A stretch of 64,000 nt of DNA, taken from contig JBOHRN010000049.1 of NCBI GenBank assembly GCA_050732775.1, positions 1 to 64,000 on the forward strand. Reading direction: 5' to 3'. Numbering within the stretch: the stretch's first letter is position 1; each line of letters opens with the position of its first letter. Origin of the DNA: JBOHRN01 sp050732775. Lineage in GTDB: Bacteria > Gemmatimonadota > Gemmatimonadetes > Longimicrobiales > Longimicrobiaceae. This document shows, piece after piece, positions 53,887 through 62,058 of the stretch. A program made the translations under genes and the position numbers. A model generated the notes under the pieces. It was not told the origin of the DNA. It saw only the letters and a program-made list of their open reading frames with translations, and searched no databases.

Positions 53887-55425
53887 GTGAAGCGAGAGAT
53901 CCTGATCTCCTCCACCGGAGACGAGACCCGCGTCGCCATCCTGGAGGACGGCTCCCTGGTCGAGCTGATGGTGGACCGTCCCGCCGCCGGCCGTATGGTG
54001 GGGAACGTCTACCTGGGTAAGGTGGAGGCCGTGCTCCCCGGCATCCAGGCCGCTTTCGTAGACATCGGCACCGAGAAGGCGGGCTTCCTGCACGCCTCCG
54101 ACCTAGCGTGGGAAGACGCTGGCGGCGGCGACGACGACGGCGATAACGGCGATGACGGCGAAGACCGAGTGCGCCGCTCGCCCCCACCGATCCAGGAGTC
54201 GGTCAAGAAGGGCGACAGCGTGCTGGTGCAAGTCACCAAGGAGCCGATAGGCAGCAAGGGCCCCCGGCTCACCGCGCAGCTCTCCCTGCCCGGCCGGTTT
54301 CTGGTCTACACCCCCGATTCCGCGCGAGTCGGAGTATCCCGGAAGATCGACGACCGGGACGAGCGCGCCCGCTTGCGCGCCCTGGCCCGGGAGATCGTGC
54401 CCCCGGAGGCGGGCGGAGTCATCGTGCGCACCGTGGGCGAGGAGCTTACCCGCGAGGTCTTCGCCCGTGAGTACGAATCTCTCTTCAACGGCTGGCGCCA
54501 GCTCCGCCGGCGAGCCACCCGCTCCTCGCCTCCAGCCCTCATCCACCAGGAGCAGCGCCTCACCGGCGGCGTCATCCGCGACCTCTTCTCCGAGACGGTG
54601 GACTCCCTGGTCATCGACACCACCGAGGTGTATGAAGAGGTCAAGCGGTACCTCAAGGCGGTGGGTCCGGATCTGCTCGACCGGGTGCGACTCCACCGGG
54701 GGCCCAAACCCCTCTTCGACGCCTATGAGGTGGAGCAGGAGATCCAGGAAGCGTTCCAGCGGCGGGTAGACTTGCCCTCGGGCGGTCATATAGTCATCGA
54801 ACCCACCGAGGCGTTGGTCTCCATCGACGTCAACACTGGCCGGTACACGGGCAAACGAGACCCCGAGAAGACGGTACTCAAAACCAACCTGGACGCGGCG
54901 CGGGAAGTGGCCAGGCAGCTCCGGCTGCGCGACGTCGGGGGCATCATCGTGTGTGACTTCATCGACATGGAGTCCCAGGAGAACCGAGAGCGCGTGCTGC
55001 AGGAGTTGCGCGCACACCTGGGCCGGGACCGGGCGCGCACGCGCGCCTTCGAGGTCTCGGAGCTAGGACTCATCGAAATGACCAGGCAGCGGGTACGCGC
55101 CTCTTTGTACCACCGGCAGACCGGGCCGTGTCCGGCGTGCGCGGGTACCGGTCGTATCTTTACCCCGGACACCGTGGCTCGCCGTGTCGAACGCACTTTG
55201 CGCCGGATGGCGGCCGACCATGCGCGGGCCACGGTGACGGTGCGGCTGCACCCCGAAGTGGCTCTCCACCTCTTGGAAGAAGAGTCAGAACTCATCCCCC
55301 GGCTGGAGAGGGAGTTAAAGGTCCAGCTCTCCTTGCGCGATGATCCACTCATGCGGCAGGACCGCTTCCGTATTCTGGCTGGGGAAGGGCAGCAGGACGT
55401 TACCGCTCGCTACGCCGTGGGGTAA
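53887..55425 (+). CDS. rng: Ribonuclease G/E family endoribonuclease
   Basis: A 512-residue RNase G-like enzyme acting in rRNA maturation and mRNA decay. It has an S1-like domain (about 35-125), an RNase H-like part, catalytic Asp residues in VSIDVNTGR and IIVCDFIDM, and the zinc-link CPACAGTG. An Asp/Gly-rich run is inserted in the S1 domain (bases 54112-54168). The long C-terminal scaffold of RNase E is absent. GTG start, four bases after the acyl-CoA dehydrogenase stop. Confidence 0.94.
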   Translation: MKREILISSTGDETRVAILEDGSLVELMVDRPAAGRMVGNVYLGKVEAVLPGIQAAFVDIGTEKAGFLHASDLAWEDAGGGDDDGDNGDDGEDRVRRSPPPIQESVKKGDSVLVQVTKEPIGSKGPRLTAQLSLPGRFLVYTPDSARVGVSRKIDDRDERARLRALAREIVPPEAGGVIVRTVGEELTREVFAREYESLFNGWRQLRRRATRSSPPALIHQEQRLTGGVIRDLFSETVDSLVIDTTEVYEEVKRYLKAVGPDLLDRVRLHRGPKPLFDAYEVEQEIQEAFQRRVDLPSGGHIVIEPTEALVSIDVNTGRYTGKRDPEKTVLKTNLDAAREVARQLRLRDVGGIIVCDFIDMESQENRERVLQELRAHLGRDRARTRAFEVSELGLIEMTRQRVRASLYHRQTGPCPACAGTGRIFTPDTVARRVERTLRRMAADHARATVTVRLHPEVALHLLEEESELIPRLERELKVQLSLRDDPLMRQDRFRILAGEGQQDVTARYAVG

Positions 55426-55563
55426 GGAGGGCCGGAACCGCCGTCGTCACTCCTTTATAGCTCTGGCTGAGCTTCAATGCGCGGCAAGCGCGAGCCCGGT
55501 GAGAGCCCGCGTCCAACTCATCATACCGGTGTAGACCGAATCGCCGGGGCCGCTCGATAAACC

Positions 55564-55588
55564 GGCTGACTGAACGGGTCAGTCGGCC
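55564..55588 (-). terminator. Hairpin over the lipoprotein stop codon, possible terminator
   Basis: GGCTGACTGA (55564-55573) and TCAGTCGGCC (55579-55588) form a 10-base stem with one G-U pair and a five-base loop, spanning the stop codon of the minus-strand lipoprotein gene. Only a weak T-rich stretch follows on the minus strand. I see nothing else definite in the 55426-55578 gap after rng. Confidence 0.35.
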
Positions 55589-56196
55589 ACTACACCGCTG
55601 TTGTCGAAGGGCGCCACCGAAAAGGACCCGGATACTTCGATGGTCGGCGCGTCAAGGATCGGTTCCTCCGGCATACGGCACGGACCGATACGGTTGGACG
55701 TCCCATTTTCGTGCGCGCAGTAGCGAAACCCCGTAAGGTGAAACGTCCCCTCGAGGCGATCCTTGGAAGAGGCCGTGATCATTACCTCACCGGACTGCAC
55801 GGCGTACATCTCGTACCAGTCGTTCTCGCTACCCTCGGGAGTATGCGTGCGAGTATAGAAGGAGTTGAAACCGTCTACATCCGGGTTACTGATATTGCGC
55901 AGCACGATGGAGTAGGTGCCTATACCAGGCCGATCTCTACCTTCGCGGTAGAGATGGAAACTCTGACCTGCGGACGAACCCTCTCCCCGCGAGTTGATAG
56001 AGAAGATCCAGATATCAGCATCAGGATTACGTGAATCATCGCTAAAACTCCCGGTACCCGTGTATTCGCCGTTCACGTCGCCCTCCAGCGTTGCCAGGAA
56101 CCAGGAAGGTTCCAGCGAACCGAGGACGCTCTCGCACGCGGCTCCTGCCGCGAGCGCGGCCCCGCACACCAAGAACGCAAAACCTTGATACTTCAT
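55579..56196 (-). CDS. Putative secreted lipoprotein, unknown function
   Basis: A 205-residue protein with a signal sequence (MKYQGFAFLVCGAALAAGAA) ending before a Cys that could be lipidated (AGAAC). The mature part is beta-rich with many Ser, Asn and Asp (VNGEYTGTGSFSDDS, GTYSIVLRNISNPD), suggesting a beta-sandwich. No known domain is recognised. Base composition is more AT-rich than the neighbours. It lies downstream of the broken protease on the same strand and may once have been expressed with it. GAGGGGG precedes the ATG. Confidence 0.6.
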   Translation of the reverse strand: MKYQGFAFLVCGAALAAGAACESVLGSLEPSWFLATLEGDVNGEYTGTGSFSDDSRNPDADIWIFSINSRGEGSSAGQSFHLYREGRDRPGIGTYSIVLRNISNPDVDGFNSFYTRTHTPEGSENDWYEMYAVQSGEVMITASSKDRLEGTFHLTGFRYCAHENGTSNRIGPCRMPEEPILDAPTIEVSGSFSVAPFDNSGVVAD

Positions 56197-56227
56197 GATC
56201 GCCCCCTCTGCTAAAGTGGACTTCCGG

Positions 56228-56790
56228 TCACTGCATCTCGATACATTCGTCTATACCCCCACCCCCACCCCCACCTCCATCGAACGGCTCGTCCCCAGGC
56301 AGCACTCCCAGAGATCCCAAGTCTCTTTCAATATTCTCATACGGGCTAAAAATGCGGTACTCGTCTCCACTCGTAAATCTACCCCCCAATGAATTCCTTG
56401 TAAAGTAACAATCGTACTTCCAGGATCCCAAACGAAAACCGGAGAACCGCTGTCGCCGCTACCGGATCCGTAAGCCGCATACGTCTGACAGCGCAATTTG
56501 CTATAGGTGCGATAGGAAACCTTTACGTCAGCACAAGTCTTGGTGACGCCGCCGTGAGTCCAGCCTGTTGTGCGACCTACCTTATCAACCGGATCCCCAA
56601 CCACTGGCGCTCCAGCTGTTCCGGTAGTCTCGAAACGAGGATTGTTAGTATCTATTTCGAGTGTACCCCAATCGCGACCAGCGGACGTGGTCCGGGCAAT
56701 ATATCCCTGACCGGCTTCCGTGGTGGATGTGATGGCCACGGCTGAAGCATCAGCGTAACGGCACACGTTCACGGAGAGAAAACCGCAGCT
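56228..56790 (-). pseudogene. Chymotrypsin-like (S1) serine protease remnant, frameshifted and truncated
   Basis: The frame from 56790 reads CRYADASAVA (catalytic-Asp region) and GSGSGDSGSPVFVW with the nucleophile Ser and oxyanion Gly, then GIHWG. At that point, in a run of six G (56382-56387), the family C-terminus (FSPYENIERDLGSLGVLPGD) continues in another frame; seven G would restore it. The N-terminal half with signal peptide and catalytic His is missing: a TAG precedes and no matching sequence lies upstream. The end encodes a poly-Gly run. I infer a decayed secreted protease, though a sequencing error in the G run could explain the frameshift alone. Confidence 0.65.
56255..56278. repeat. 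(CCCCCA)n short tandem repeat
   Basis: Three and a half copies of a CCCCCA hexamer on the plus strand (GGGGGT on the minus) lie within the protease remnant and encode poly-Gly in one frame or alternating Gly-Val in the other. The G-rich strand has four G-runs and could form a quadruplex. Confidence 0.7.
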
Positions 56791-56831
56791 CTAGTTTCTG
56801 TCAAGGCTTGTCGTCGAGCAGATGCATGATG

Positions 56832-56860
56832 TTGACACTGCCACGGCAACTGGCGATATT
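56832..56860 (+). promoter_or_regulatory. Promoter of the M20 amidohydrolase gene
   Basis: TTGACA (56832-56837), a 17-base spacer and GATATT (56855-56860), 46 bases before the ATG. It lies at the edge of the AT-rich patch. Confidence 0.55.
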
Positions 56861-56906
56861 GCTCGGCTAACGAACTCGACTATCCTCGATCTAAGGAGTT
56901 CTGGCG

Positions 56907-58268
56907 ATGCGATCGAATTTCACGGTGCTCCACCTTCTGGCGCCGGTCTCGCTGTTCGCTATCGTGGCCGCGGCCGCACCCCCCGCGCCCGTGGCCGCCC
57001 AGGCCGGCGGCCCGCTGGACGCACGGATCGAACAGGCGGTGGAGGCGGTGACGCCGCGAGTGGTCGAATGGCGCCGCGACATCCACCAGCACCCGGAACT
57101 GGGGAATCGCGAGTTCCGCACCGCGGCCCTGGTTGCGGAGCACCTGCGGTCGCTCGGCATCGACGTCGAGACTGGCGTGGCGCATACCGGCGTAGTGGGT
57201 GTGCTGCGGGGGGGCCGGCCGGGGCCGGTGGTGGCGTTGCGCGCCGACATGGACGCACTGCCGGTTACGGAGATGGTGGATCTTCCCTTCGCCTCGAAGG
57301 AGACAGCGATGTGGGCCGGTCGAGAAGTGGGGGTGATGCACGCCTGCGGGCACGACAACCACGTCGCGATCCTGATGGGTGCGGCGGAGGTGCTGGCGGG
57401 GATGCGGGAGGATCTGCCGGGAACAGTGAAGTTCATCTTCCAGCCGGCCGAGGAAGGCCCTCCGCCGGGGGAGGAAGGCGGCGCGCGGCTGATGGTGGAA
57501 GAGGGCGTGCTGAGCAACCCCGCGCCGGGCGCGATCTTCGGGCTGCACGTCTGGCCGGCCCCGGTCGGCACCATCAGCTACAAACCCGAGGGGACGATGG
57601 CCAGCGCCGACGCCTTCCGGATCGTGGTGCGCGGCCGGCAGACGCATGGTTCGGCGCCCTGGAGCGGCGTCGATCCTATCGTCGTGAGCGCGCAGATCAT
57701 CAACGGTTTGCAGACCATCGCCAGCCGCCAGGTGGATGTGACCAAAGCCCCTTCGGTGGTAACCGTTGGTAGTATAAATGGTGGGTTGCGGTGGAACATC
57801 ATCCCTGATTCGGTGGTGATGGAGGGCACGATCCGCGCGTTGGACACGCCGATGCAGGAGGACATCCACCAGCGGCTGGTGCGCACGGCCGAGATGATCG
57901 CGGAGAGCGGGGGCGCCACCGCGGAGGTCACCATCACCCGCTACGCGCCGGTCACCTATAACGACCCGGGGCTCACCGCGGCGATGGCCGGCACTCTCGA
58001 GCGGGTGGCGGGCGCGGAGCGCGTGAGCGTCATGCGCCCGATCACGGGTGCGGAGGACTTCGCCTACTACGCGCGGGAGATCCCGGCATTCTTCTTCTTC
58101 CTCGGGGTGACGCCCGAAGGTCAGGACCCGGCGGAGGCGGCCGTTAACCATTCCCCATACTTCTTCGCGGACGAGGCCGCGCTGCCCCTCGGCGTGCGGA
58201 CGATGACGCAGGTGGCGGTCGATTATCTGGCGGGCGCTGGTACCGTCGCCGGGCGTTCGCCGGAGTGA
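56907..58268 (+). CDS. Secreted M20-family amidohydrolase
   Basis: A 453-residue metal-dependent amidohydrolase of the hippurate hydrolase/N-acyl-amino-acid hydrolase type. A signal peptide covers about residues 1-31 (cleavage near VAAQA). Metal and catalytic motifs: LRADMDALPV, HACGHDNHVAIL, QPAEEGPP, LHVWPAPVG and ITGAEDFAYY. It would release amino acids from N-acyl or peptide substrates in the periplasm. AAGGAG precedes ATG 56907 at good distance. A long antisense frame over it is a GC-driven shadow. Confidence 0.9.
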   Translation: MRSNFTVLHLLAPVSLFAIVAAAAPPAPVAAQAGGPLDARIEQAVEAVTPRVVEWRRDIHQHPELGNREFRTAALVAEHLRSLGIDVETGVAHTGVVGVLRGGRPGPVVALRADMDALPVTEMVDLPFASKETAMWAGREVGVMHACGHDNHVAILMGAAEVLAGMREDLPGTVKFIFQPAEEGPPPGEEGGARLMVEEGVLSNPAPGAIFGLHVWPAPVGTISYKPEGTMASADAFRIVVRGRQTHGSAPWSGVDPIVVSAQIINGLQTIASRQVDVTKAPSVVTVGSINGGLRWNIIPDSVVMEGTIRALDTPMQEDIHQRLVRTAEMIAESGGATAEVTITRYAPVTYNDPGLTAAMAGTLERVAGAERVSVMRPITGAEDFAYYAREIPAFFFFLGVTPEGQDPAEAAVNHSPYFFADEAALPLGVRTMTQVAVDYLAGAGTVAGRSPE

Positions 58269-58403
58269 CGATCCCACGCGGAGCCAAGGGAGACGGGCGA
58301 CAGCATCTGCCCTGCCACCCGTTCTGCTCGACGCCGAATTCATCCGCCTCGGCCAGGTGGGTCAGAATGTACCTGGGCTTGTCGGCTAAGGGGGCGCTCT
58401 GAG

Positions 58404-58432
58404 TTGACAAAAAGCGAGAGGGGGTTTACTCT
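58404..58432 (+). promoter_or_regulatory. Promoter of rplU-rpmA
   Basis: A perfect TTGACA (58404-58409), a 17-base spacer and TACTCT (58427-58432), 41 bases before the rplU start. The rest of the 58269-58473 gap shows nothing further. Confidence 0.65.
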
Positions 58433-58473
58433 TTCTGGCTCGATTTCGAGCAGTTACCTGAGCCGCGACCAGT

Positions 58474-58788
58474 ATGTACGCCATCTTCCGTAGCGGGGGG
58501 CACCAGTTCCTGGCCGAGCCAGGTAAAAAGGTCCGTATCCCCTCCATTAAGGCGGAGCCTGGAGACACCGTGACCTTCGACCAGGTGCTGCTCGGCGCCG
58601 GCGACGACGAAGTGCGCCTCGGCGCTCCCTTGATTTCCCAGGCGGCGGTCATCGCCGAGGTGGTGGGCCACGGCAAGGGGGAGAAGATCAAGATCTTCAA
58701 GCACAAGCGGCGCAAGAACTACCGCCGCAAGCAGGGGCACAGGCAGGATTACACTGAGGTCAGGGTTAGCGACATCAAGCTAGGGTAA
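58474..58788 (+). CDS. rplU: 50S ribosomal protein L21
   Basis: A 104-residue large-subunit protein. MYAIFRSGGHQFLAEPGKK and IKIFKHKRRKNYRRKQGHRQ are the standard L21 blocks. It is followed ten bases later by rpmA, the universal L21-L27 pair. No clear ribosome-binding site is seen before the ATG. Confidence 0.97.
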   Translation: MYAIFRSGGHQFLAEPGKKVRIPSIKAEPGDTVTFDQVLLGAGDDEVRLGAPLISQAAVIAEVVGHGKGEKIKIFKHKRRKNYRRKQGHRQDYTEVRVSDIKLG

Positions 58789-58798
58789 GGAAGGTAGC

Positions 58799-59056
58799 AT
58801 GGCTCACAAAAAGGGCGGCGGCTCGACGCGCAACGGCCGCGACTCTCAGTCGCAACGACTCGGCGTCAAGAAGTTCGGCGGCGAGCGGGTGCAGGCCGGC
58901 AACATCCTCATCCGTCAGCGGGGAACCAAGTGGCACCCCGGCGACAACGTCGGACGGGGCCGTGACGACACTCTCTTCGCGCTGGTCGACGGCACCGTCG
59001 AGTTCCGGCGCAAGGACAAGCGGCGGCTTGGGGTTTCCGTGGTGCCGGTGAGCTAG
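58799..59056 (+). CDS. rpmA: 50S ribosomal protein L27
   Basis: An 85-residue protein beginning MAHKKGGGSTRNGRDSQSQR, with GGERVQAGNILIRQRG and TKWHPGDNVGRGRDDTLFA. Its N-terminus reaches the peptidyl-transferase centre. There is no cleaved N-terminal extension of the Firmicutes kind. GGAAGG precedes the ATG. The usual next gene, obg, is absent here; an aminotransferase follows. Confidence 0.97.
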   Translation: MAHKKGGGSTRNGRDSQSQRLGVKKFGGERVQAGNILIRQRGTKWHPGDNVGRGRDDTLFALVDGTVEFRRKDKRRLGVSVVPVS

Positions 59057-59075
59057 GGATAGCGTTCTGCCGGGC

Positions 59076-60296
59076 TTGACCACGCCGTGGCCGCCCAGGT
59101 CCAGCGAAGACTTTCCGCGCGTCGCACGGCTCCCCTCCTACGTATTCGCGCAAGTAAACGCTGAAAAACAGAAGAGGGTCGAGCAGGGCGAGGACGTTAT
59201 CGACCTGGGCATGGGGAACCCCGACCTAGCCACTCCGGGTCACATTGTGGAGGAGTTGGTCAGCCACGTCCGCGACGGCCGCCACCACCGCTACAGCGCC
59301 TCGCGTGGTATCTACGGACTCCGCGACGCCATCGCCGATCATTACCGCAAGAGGTACGGGGTGGAGCTCGATCCGGAGCGCGAGGTGGTGGTCACCATCG
59401 GTGCCAAGGAGGGGGTGTCGCACCTCATGCTAGCCACTCTCGACCGGGGAGACACGGTGCTGGTGCCCTCGCCCGCGTACCCTATCCACCCCTACTCGGT
59501 AATCTTCGCTGGGGGCCAGGTTCGCACCATCCCTCTGGTCGGCGACGACGACAACACCGTCGCCGGAGACGCCCTGCTTGCGGCCGTGCGGGAAGCGGCC
59601 CGGAGCGGCTGGCCTCGCCCCAAGGCGCTGGTGATCTGTTTTCCGCACAACCCCACCACCCTGGTAGCCGACCGCGCCTTCTTTGAAGAAGCGGTCCGGG
59701 TCTGCCGGGAAGAGCGCATCTTGTTGATCCACGACTTCGCTTACGCCGACTTCGGCTTTGACGAGGAACCGGCCAGTTTGCTGCAGATTCCGGGTGCCAA
59801 AGAGATCGGGGTGGAGTTCTTCTCCATGTCCAAGTCTTACTGCATGGCCGGGTGGCGGGTCGGTTTTTGTTTGGGCAACGCGGCCATGGTCCAAGCCCTT
59901 ACCCGCGTCAAGAGCTACCTGGATTACGGCATCTTCCAGCCCATCCAGATCGCCGCGGTGGAGGCGCTACGCGGGGGACAGGAGTGCGTGGAGGAAACCC
60001 GGGCGACGTACCGGAGCCGGAGGGATGAGCTGGTGGAGAGCTTACGAGATAACGGTTGGCCGCTGTCGCCGCCGCCCGCCACGATGTTCGCGTGGGCGCC
60101 GCTGCCGGCGCCGTTCGTGGGGATGGGATCGGTCGACTTCGCCCGGCTCTTGCTGCGGGAAGCGGGTGTGGTGGTCTCGCCGGGAGTTGGCTTCGGGCCG
60201 GAGGGGGAGGGGCACGTCCGCTTTGCCCTCATCGAGAACGAAGGCCGGCTCCGGGAGGCGGCGGAGAGGATCGGACGGGTGCTGGCCAAAGGGTAG
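59076..60296 (+). CDS. Class I/II PLP aminotransferase (alanine-transaminase-like)
   Basis: A 406-residue fold-type I aminotransferase. DLGMGNPDLATPGHI, YSASRGIYGLRDAI, CFPHNPTTLVAD, HDFAYADFGFD and the PLP-lysine motif SMSKSYCMAGWRVG are present. The sequence is closest in my judgement to the AlaC/YfdZ-like branch transferring amino groups between alanine or similar amino acids and 2-oxo acids; specificity is uncertain. TTG 59076 is used, 20 bases after rpmA. Confidence 0.85.
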   Translation: MTTPWPPRSSEDFPRVARLPSYVFAQVNAEKQKRVEQGEDVIDLGMGNPDLATPGHIVEELVSHVRDGRHHRYSASRGIYGLRDAIADHYRKRYGVELDPEREVVVTIGAKEGVSHLMLATLDRGDTVLVPSPAYPIHPYSVIFAGGQVRTIPLVGDDDNTVAGDALLAAVREAARSGWPRPKALVICFPHNPTTLVADRAFFEEAVRVCREERILLIHDFAYADFGFDEEPASLLQIPGAKEIGVEFFSMSKSYCMAGWRVGFCLGNAAMVQALTRVKSYLDYGIFQPIQIAAVEALRGGQECVEETRATYRSRRDELVESLRDNGWPLSPPPATMFAWAPLPAPFVGMGSVDFARLLLREAGVVVSPGVGFGPEGEGHVRFALIENEGRLREAAERIGRVLAKG

Positions 60297-60297
60297 C

Positions 60298-60417
60298 TCA
60301 GCCCAGCCAAGCGCCCACCAGGAACCCCGCTACCAGGGCGACCCCGGTCAGCACGGCCGCGCCGATCCACCAGCGGGTGTCGAACTCGGTCCGCCGTCGC
60401 CGCCCGGGACGCGCCAC
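60298..60417 (-). CDS. Small single-helix membrane protein
   Basis: 39 residues from GTG 60417, with GGGGGAGG four bases upstream, directly after the enoyl-CoA hydratase stop. A basic N-terminus (ARPGRRRR) precedes one hydrophobic helix (WWIGAAVLTGVALVAGFLVG). The strong ribosome-binding site and operon position support translation. A longer frame from 60492 is open but overlaps the hydratase. Function unknown. Confidence 0.5.
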   Translation of the reverse strand: MARPGRRRRTEFDTRWWIGAAVLTGVALVAGFLVGAWLG

Positions 60418-60418
60418 C

Positions 60419-61198
60419 TTACCTCCCCCTAAAGTCGGGTGATCGCTGGTCGAGAAAGGCCGAGACGCCTTCTTTGCGGTCTTCGCTGGCAAAAGCCGTC
60501 ACGAACAGCTCCCGTTCGTGCGCCAGCCCGGCCGAGAGGGGCATTTCCAGCGACGCCCGCACGGCTTGCTTGGCGAGACGGAGCGCCACCGGCGACTTTT
60601 CCGCGATCTTTTCGGCCCACGAACGGGTCTCCCGGGCGAGCTGGTCGTCCGGGACCACCCGGTCGACCAGACCTATCCGCAGCGCCTCCTCCGCGTCCAC
60701 GATCTCGCCGGTCAGGATGAGCCGCATGGCTTGGCCGTACCCCACCAGACGGGGGAGCCGCTGGGTGCCGCCCCCGCCCGGAATAATAGCCAGATTGACT
60801 TCCGGCTGGCCCACTTTGGCGCTCTCGGCCGCCAGGCGGAGGTCGCAAGCCAGGGCGAGTTCGCACCCTCCTCCCAGGGCGTAGCCGTTGATCGAGGCGA
60901 TCACGGGCAGCGGGAAGGCGGCTACCTCTTCGAAAAGACTGCGGCCGCTCATCGCGTCGCGCTGTTCGAGCGGAGTACGTTCGGCGAACTCGCCGATATC
61001 GGCGCCGGCCACGAACGCCCTGTCGCCCGCTCCGGTGATCACCAGCACGCGGAGTTCCCGTTCGGCGCCGAGCTCGTCCAGGGCGGCCACCAGCTCGCGC
61101 CGGACTGTCGCGTTCAGGGCGTTCCGCTTCTCGGGGCGGTCGACGGTGATGGTGGCGATACCGGCGTCCAGTTCTACGCGGATGGTATCGTGCCTCAC
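60419..61198 (-). CDS. Enoyl-CoA hydratase
   Basis: A 259-residue crotonase-fold enzyme. The oxyanion holes are AFVAGADIGEF and GYALGGGCELALACDLR, and both catalytic Glu positions fit true hydratases (GGCELAL and GQPEVNLAIIPGGGGTQR). GTG 61198 overlaps the preceding dehydrogenase stop (GTGA), with AGGAGGAG upstream; a longer GTG at 61213 is possible. It hydrates the 2-enoyl-CoA made by acyl-CoA dehydrogenase. Confidence 0.92.
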   Translation of the reverse strand: MRHDTIRVELDAGIATITVDRPEKRNALNATVRRELVAALDELGAERELRVLVITGAGDRAFVAGADIGEFAERTPLEQRDAMSGRSLFEEVAAFPLPVIASINGYALGGGCELALACDLRLAAESAKVGQPEVNLAIIPGGGGTQRLPRLVGYGQAMRLILTGEIVDAEEALRIGLVDRVVPDDQLARETRSWAEKIAEKSPVALRLAKQAVRASLEMPLSAGLAHERELFVTAFASEDRKEGVSAFLDQRSPDFRGR

Positions 61199-62058
61199 GC
61201 CTCCTCCTTCCACTGGTAGAAGCCGTGTCCCGTCTTTTTGCCCAGCTTGCCCTCGGACACCATCCGGCGCAACGTTTCCGGCGGCCGGTACTGCTCGCCT
61301 CCCAGCTGGTCATGGAGGTACTCGGCGATCCCCAGCCGCACGTCGAGTCCCACCAGATCGGTGAGCCGCAGCGGTCCCACGGGGTGGTTGTAGCCCAACT
61401 CCATGGCCTGGTCTATGTCCCTGGCGCTCGCCACCCCCTCTTCGACCATCCGCATCGCCTCTAGCCCCAGCACCACGCCGAGGCGCGAAGAGGCGAAACC
61501 GGGAGTGTCCGTGACCACGATGGGCTCTTTGCCGATCCCTCGCGCGAAGGTAACGCTCGTCTGCACGGTCTGGTCCGAGGTCTCCCTTCCCCTCACGATC
61601 TCCAGCAACTTCATAAGGTGGACCGGATTGAAGAAGTGGAGGCCGACGACCCGTTCGGGGCGTCCGGTAGCCCGCGCGATCTCGCTCACGCTCAGCGACG
61701 AGGTGTTGGTCGCGAGGATTGCCTCGGAGGGAGCCATTTGGTCGAGCCGCGAAAACAGCTCGGTCTTGAGTTCGATCCGCTCCGGTACCGCTTCGATGAC
61801 TAGCCCGGCCCCGCGTACCGCCTCTTCGGGGCTGGCAACAGCGTGTAGCCGGGCCAGGGTGGCACGCCGCGCTTCCACGCTCACCTTGCCACGCTCCACC
61901 CCCTGGTCCAAGTTGGTGCGAAGGCGAGATAAGCCACGCTCTAGCTGGCCTTGATCGGCGTCGCAGAGCCGCACCTCGAAGCCCGCCATAGCACACACCT
62001 GGGCGATACCGTGGCCCATGGTGCCCGCGCCGATCACAGCCACCCGTTCCGGATTCAT
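61195..62058 (-). CDS. hbd: 3-hydroxyacyl-CoA (3-hydroxybutyryl-CoA) dehydrogenase
   Basis: A 287-residue NAD enzyme. VAVIGAGTMGHGIAQVCAMAG binds NAD, ATNTSSLSVSEIA and GLHFFNPVHLMKLLEIV contain the catalytic Ser and His, and YNHPVGPLRLTDLVGLDVRL is the C-terminal dimer helix region. ATG 62058 overlaps the upstream hydratase stop (ATGA), so the frame upstream of it is not used. Confidence 0.94.
   Translation of the reverse strand: MNPERVAVIGAGTMGHGIAQVCAMAGFEVRLCDADQGQLERGLSRLRTNLDQGVERGKVSVEARRATLARLHAVASPEEAVRGAGLVIEAVPERIELKTELFSRLDQMAPSEAILATNTSSLSVSEIARATGRPERVVGLHFFNPVHLMKLLEIVRGRETSDQTVQTSVTFARGIGKEPIVVTDTPGFASSRLGVVLGLEAMRMVEEGVASARDIDQAMELGYNHPVGPLRLTDLVGLDVRLGIAEYLHDQLGGEQYRPPETLRRMVSEGKLGKKTGHGFYQWKEEA

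Noticed and set aside
55480..55560. GC-rich stretch with GAGCCCGGTGAGAGCCCGCG after rng, briefly considered as an intron end or cobalamin-type riboswitch
   Set aside because: Only a few bases match either consensus and no flanking helices or reverse-transcriptase/cobalamin genes are present.
58144..58410. An 88-codon minus-strand frame before rplU
   Set aside because: It overlaps the rplU promoter and the M20 gene end and becomes Arg/Pro-rich low complexity; possible relic at most.
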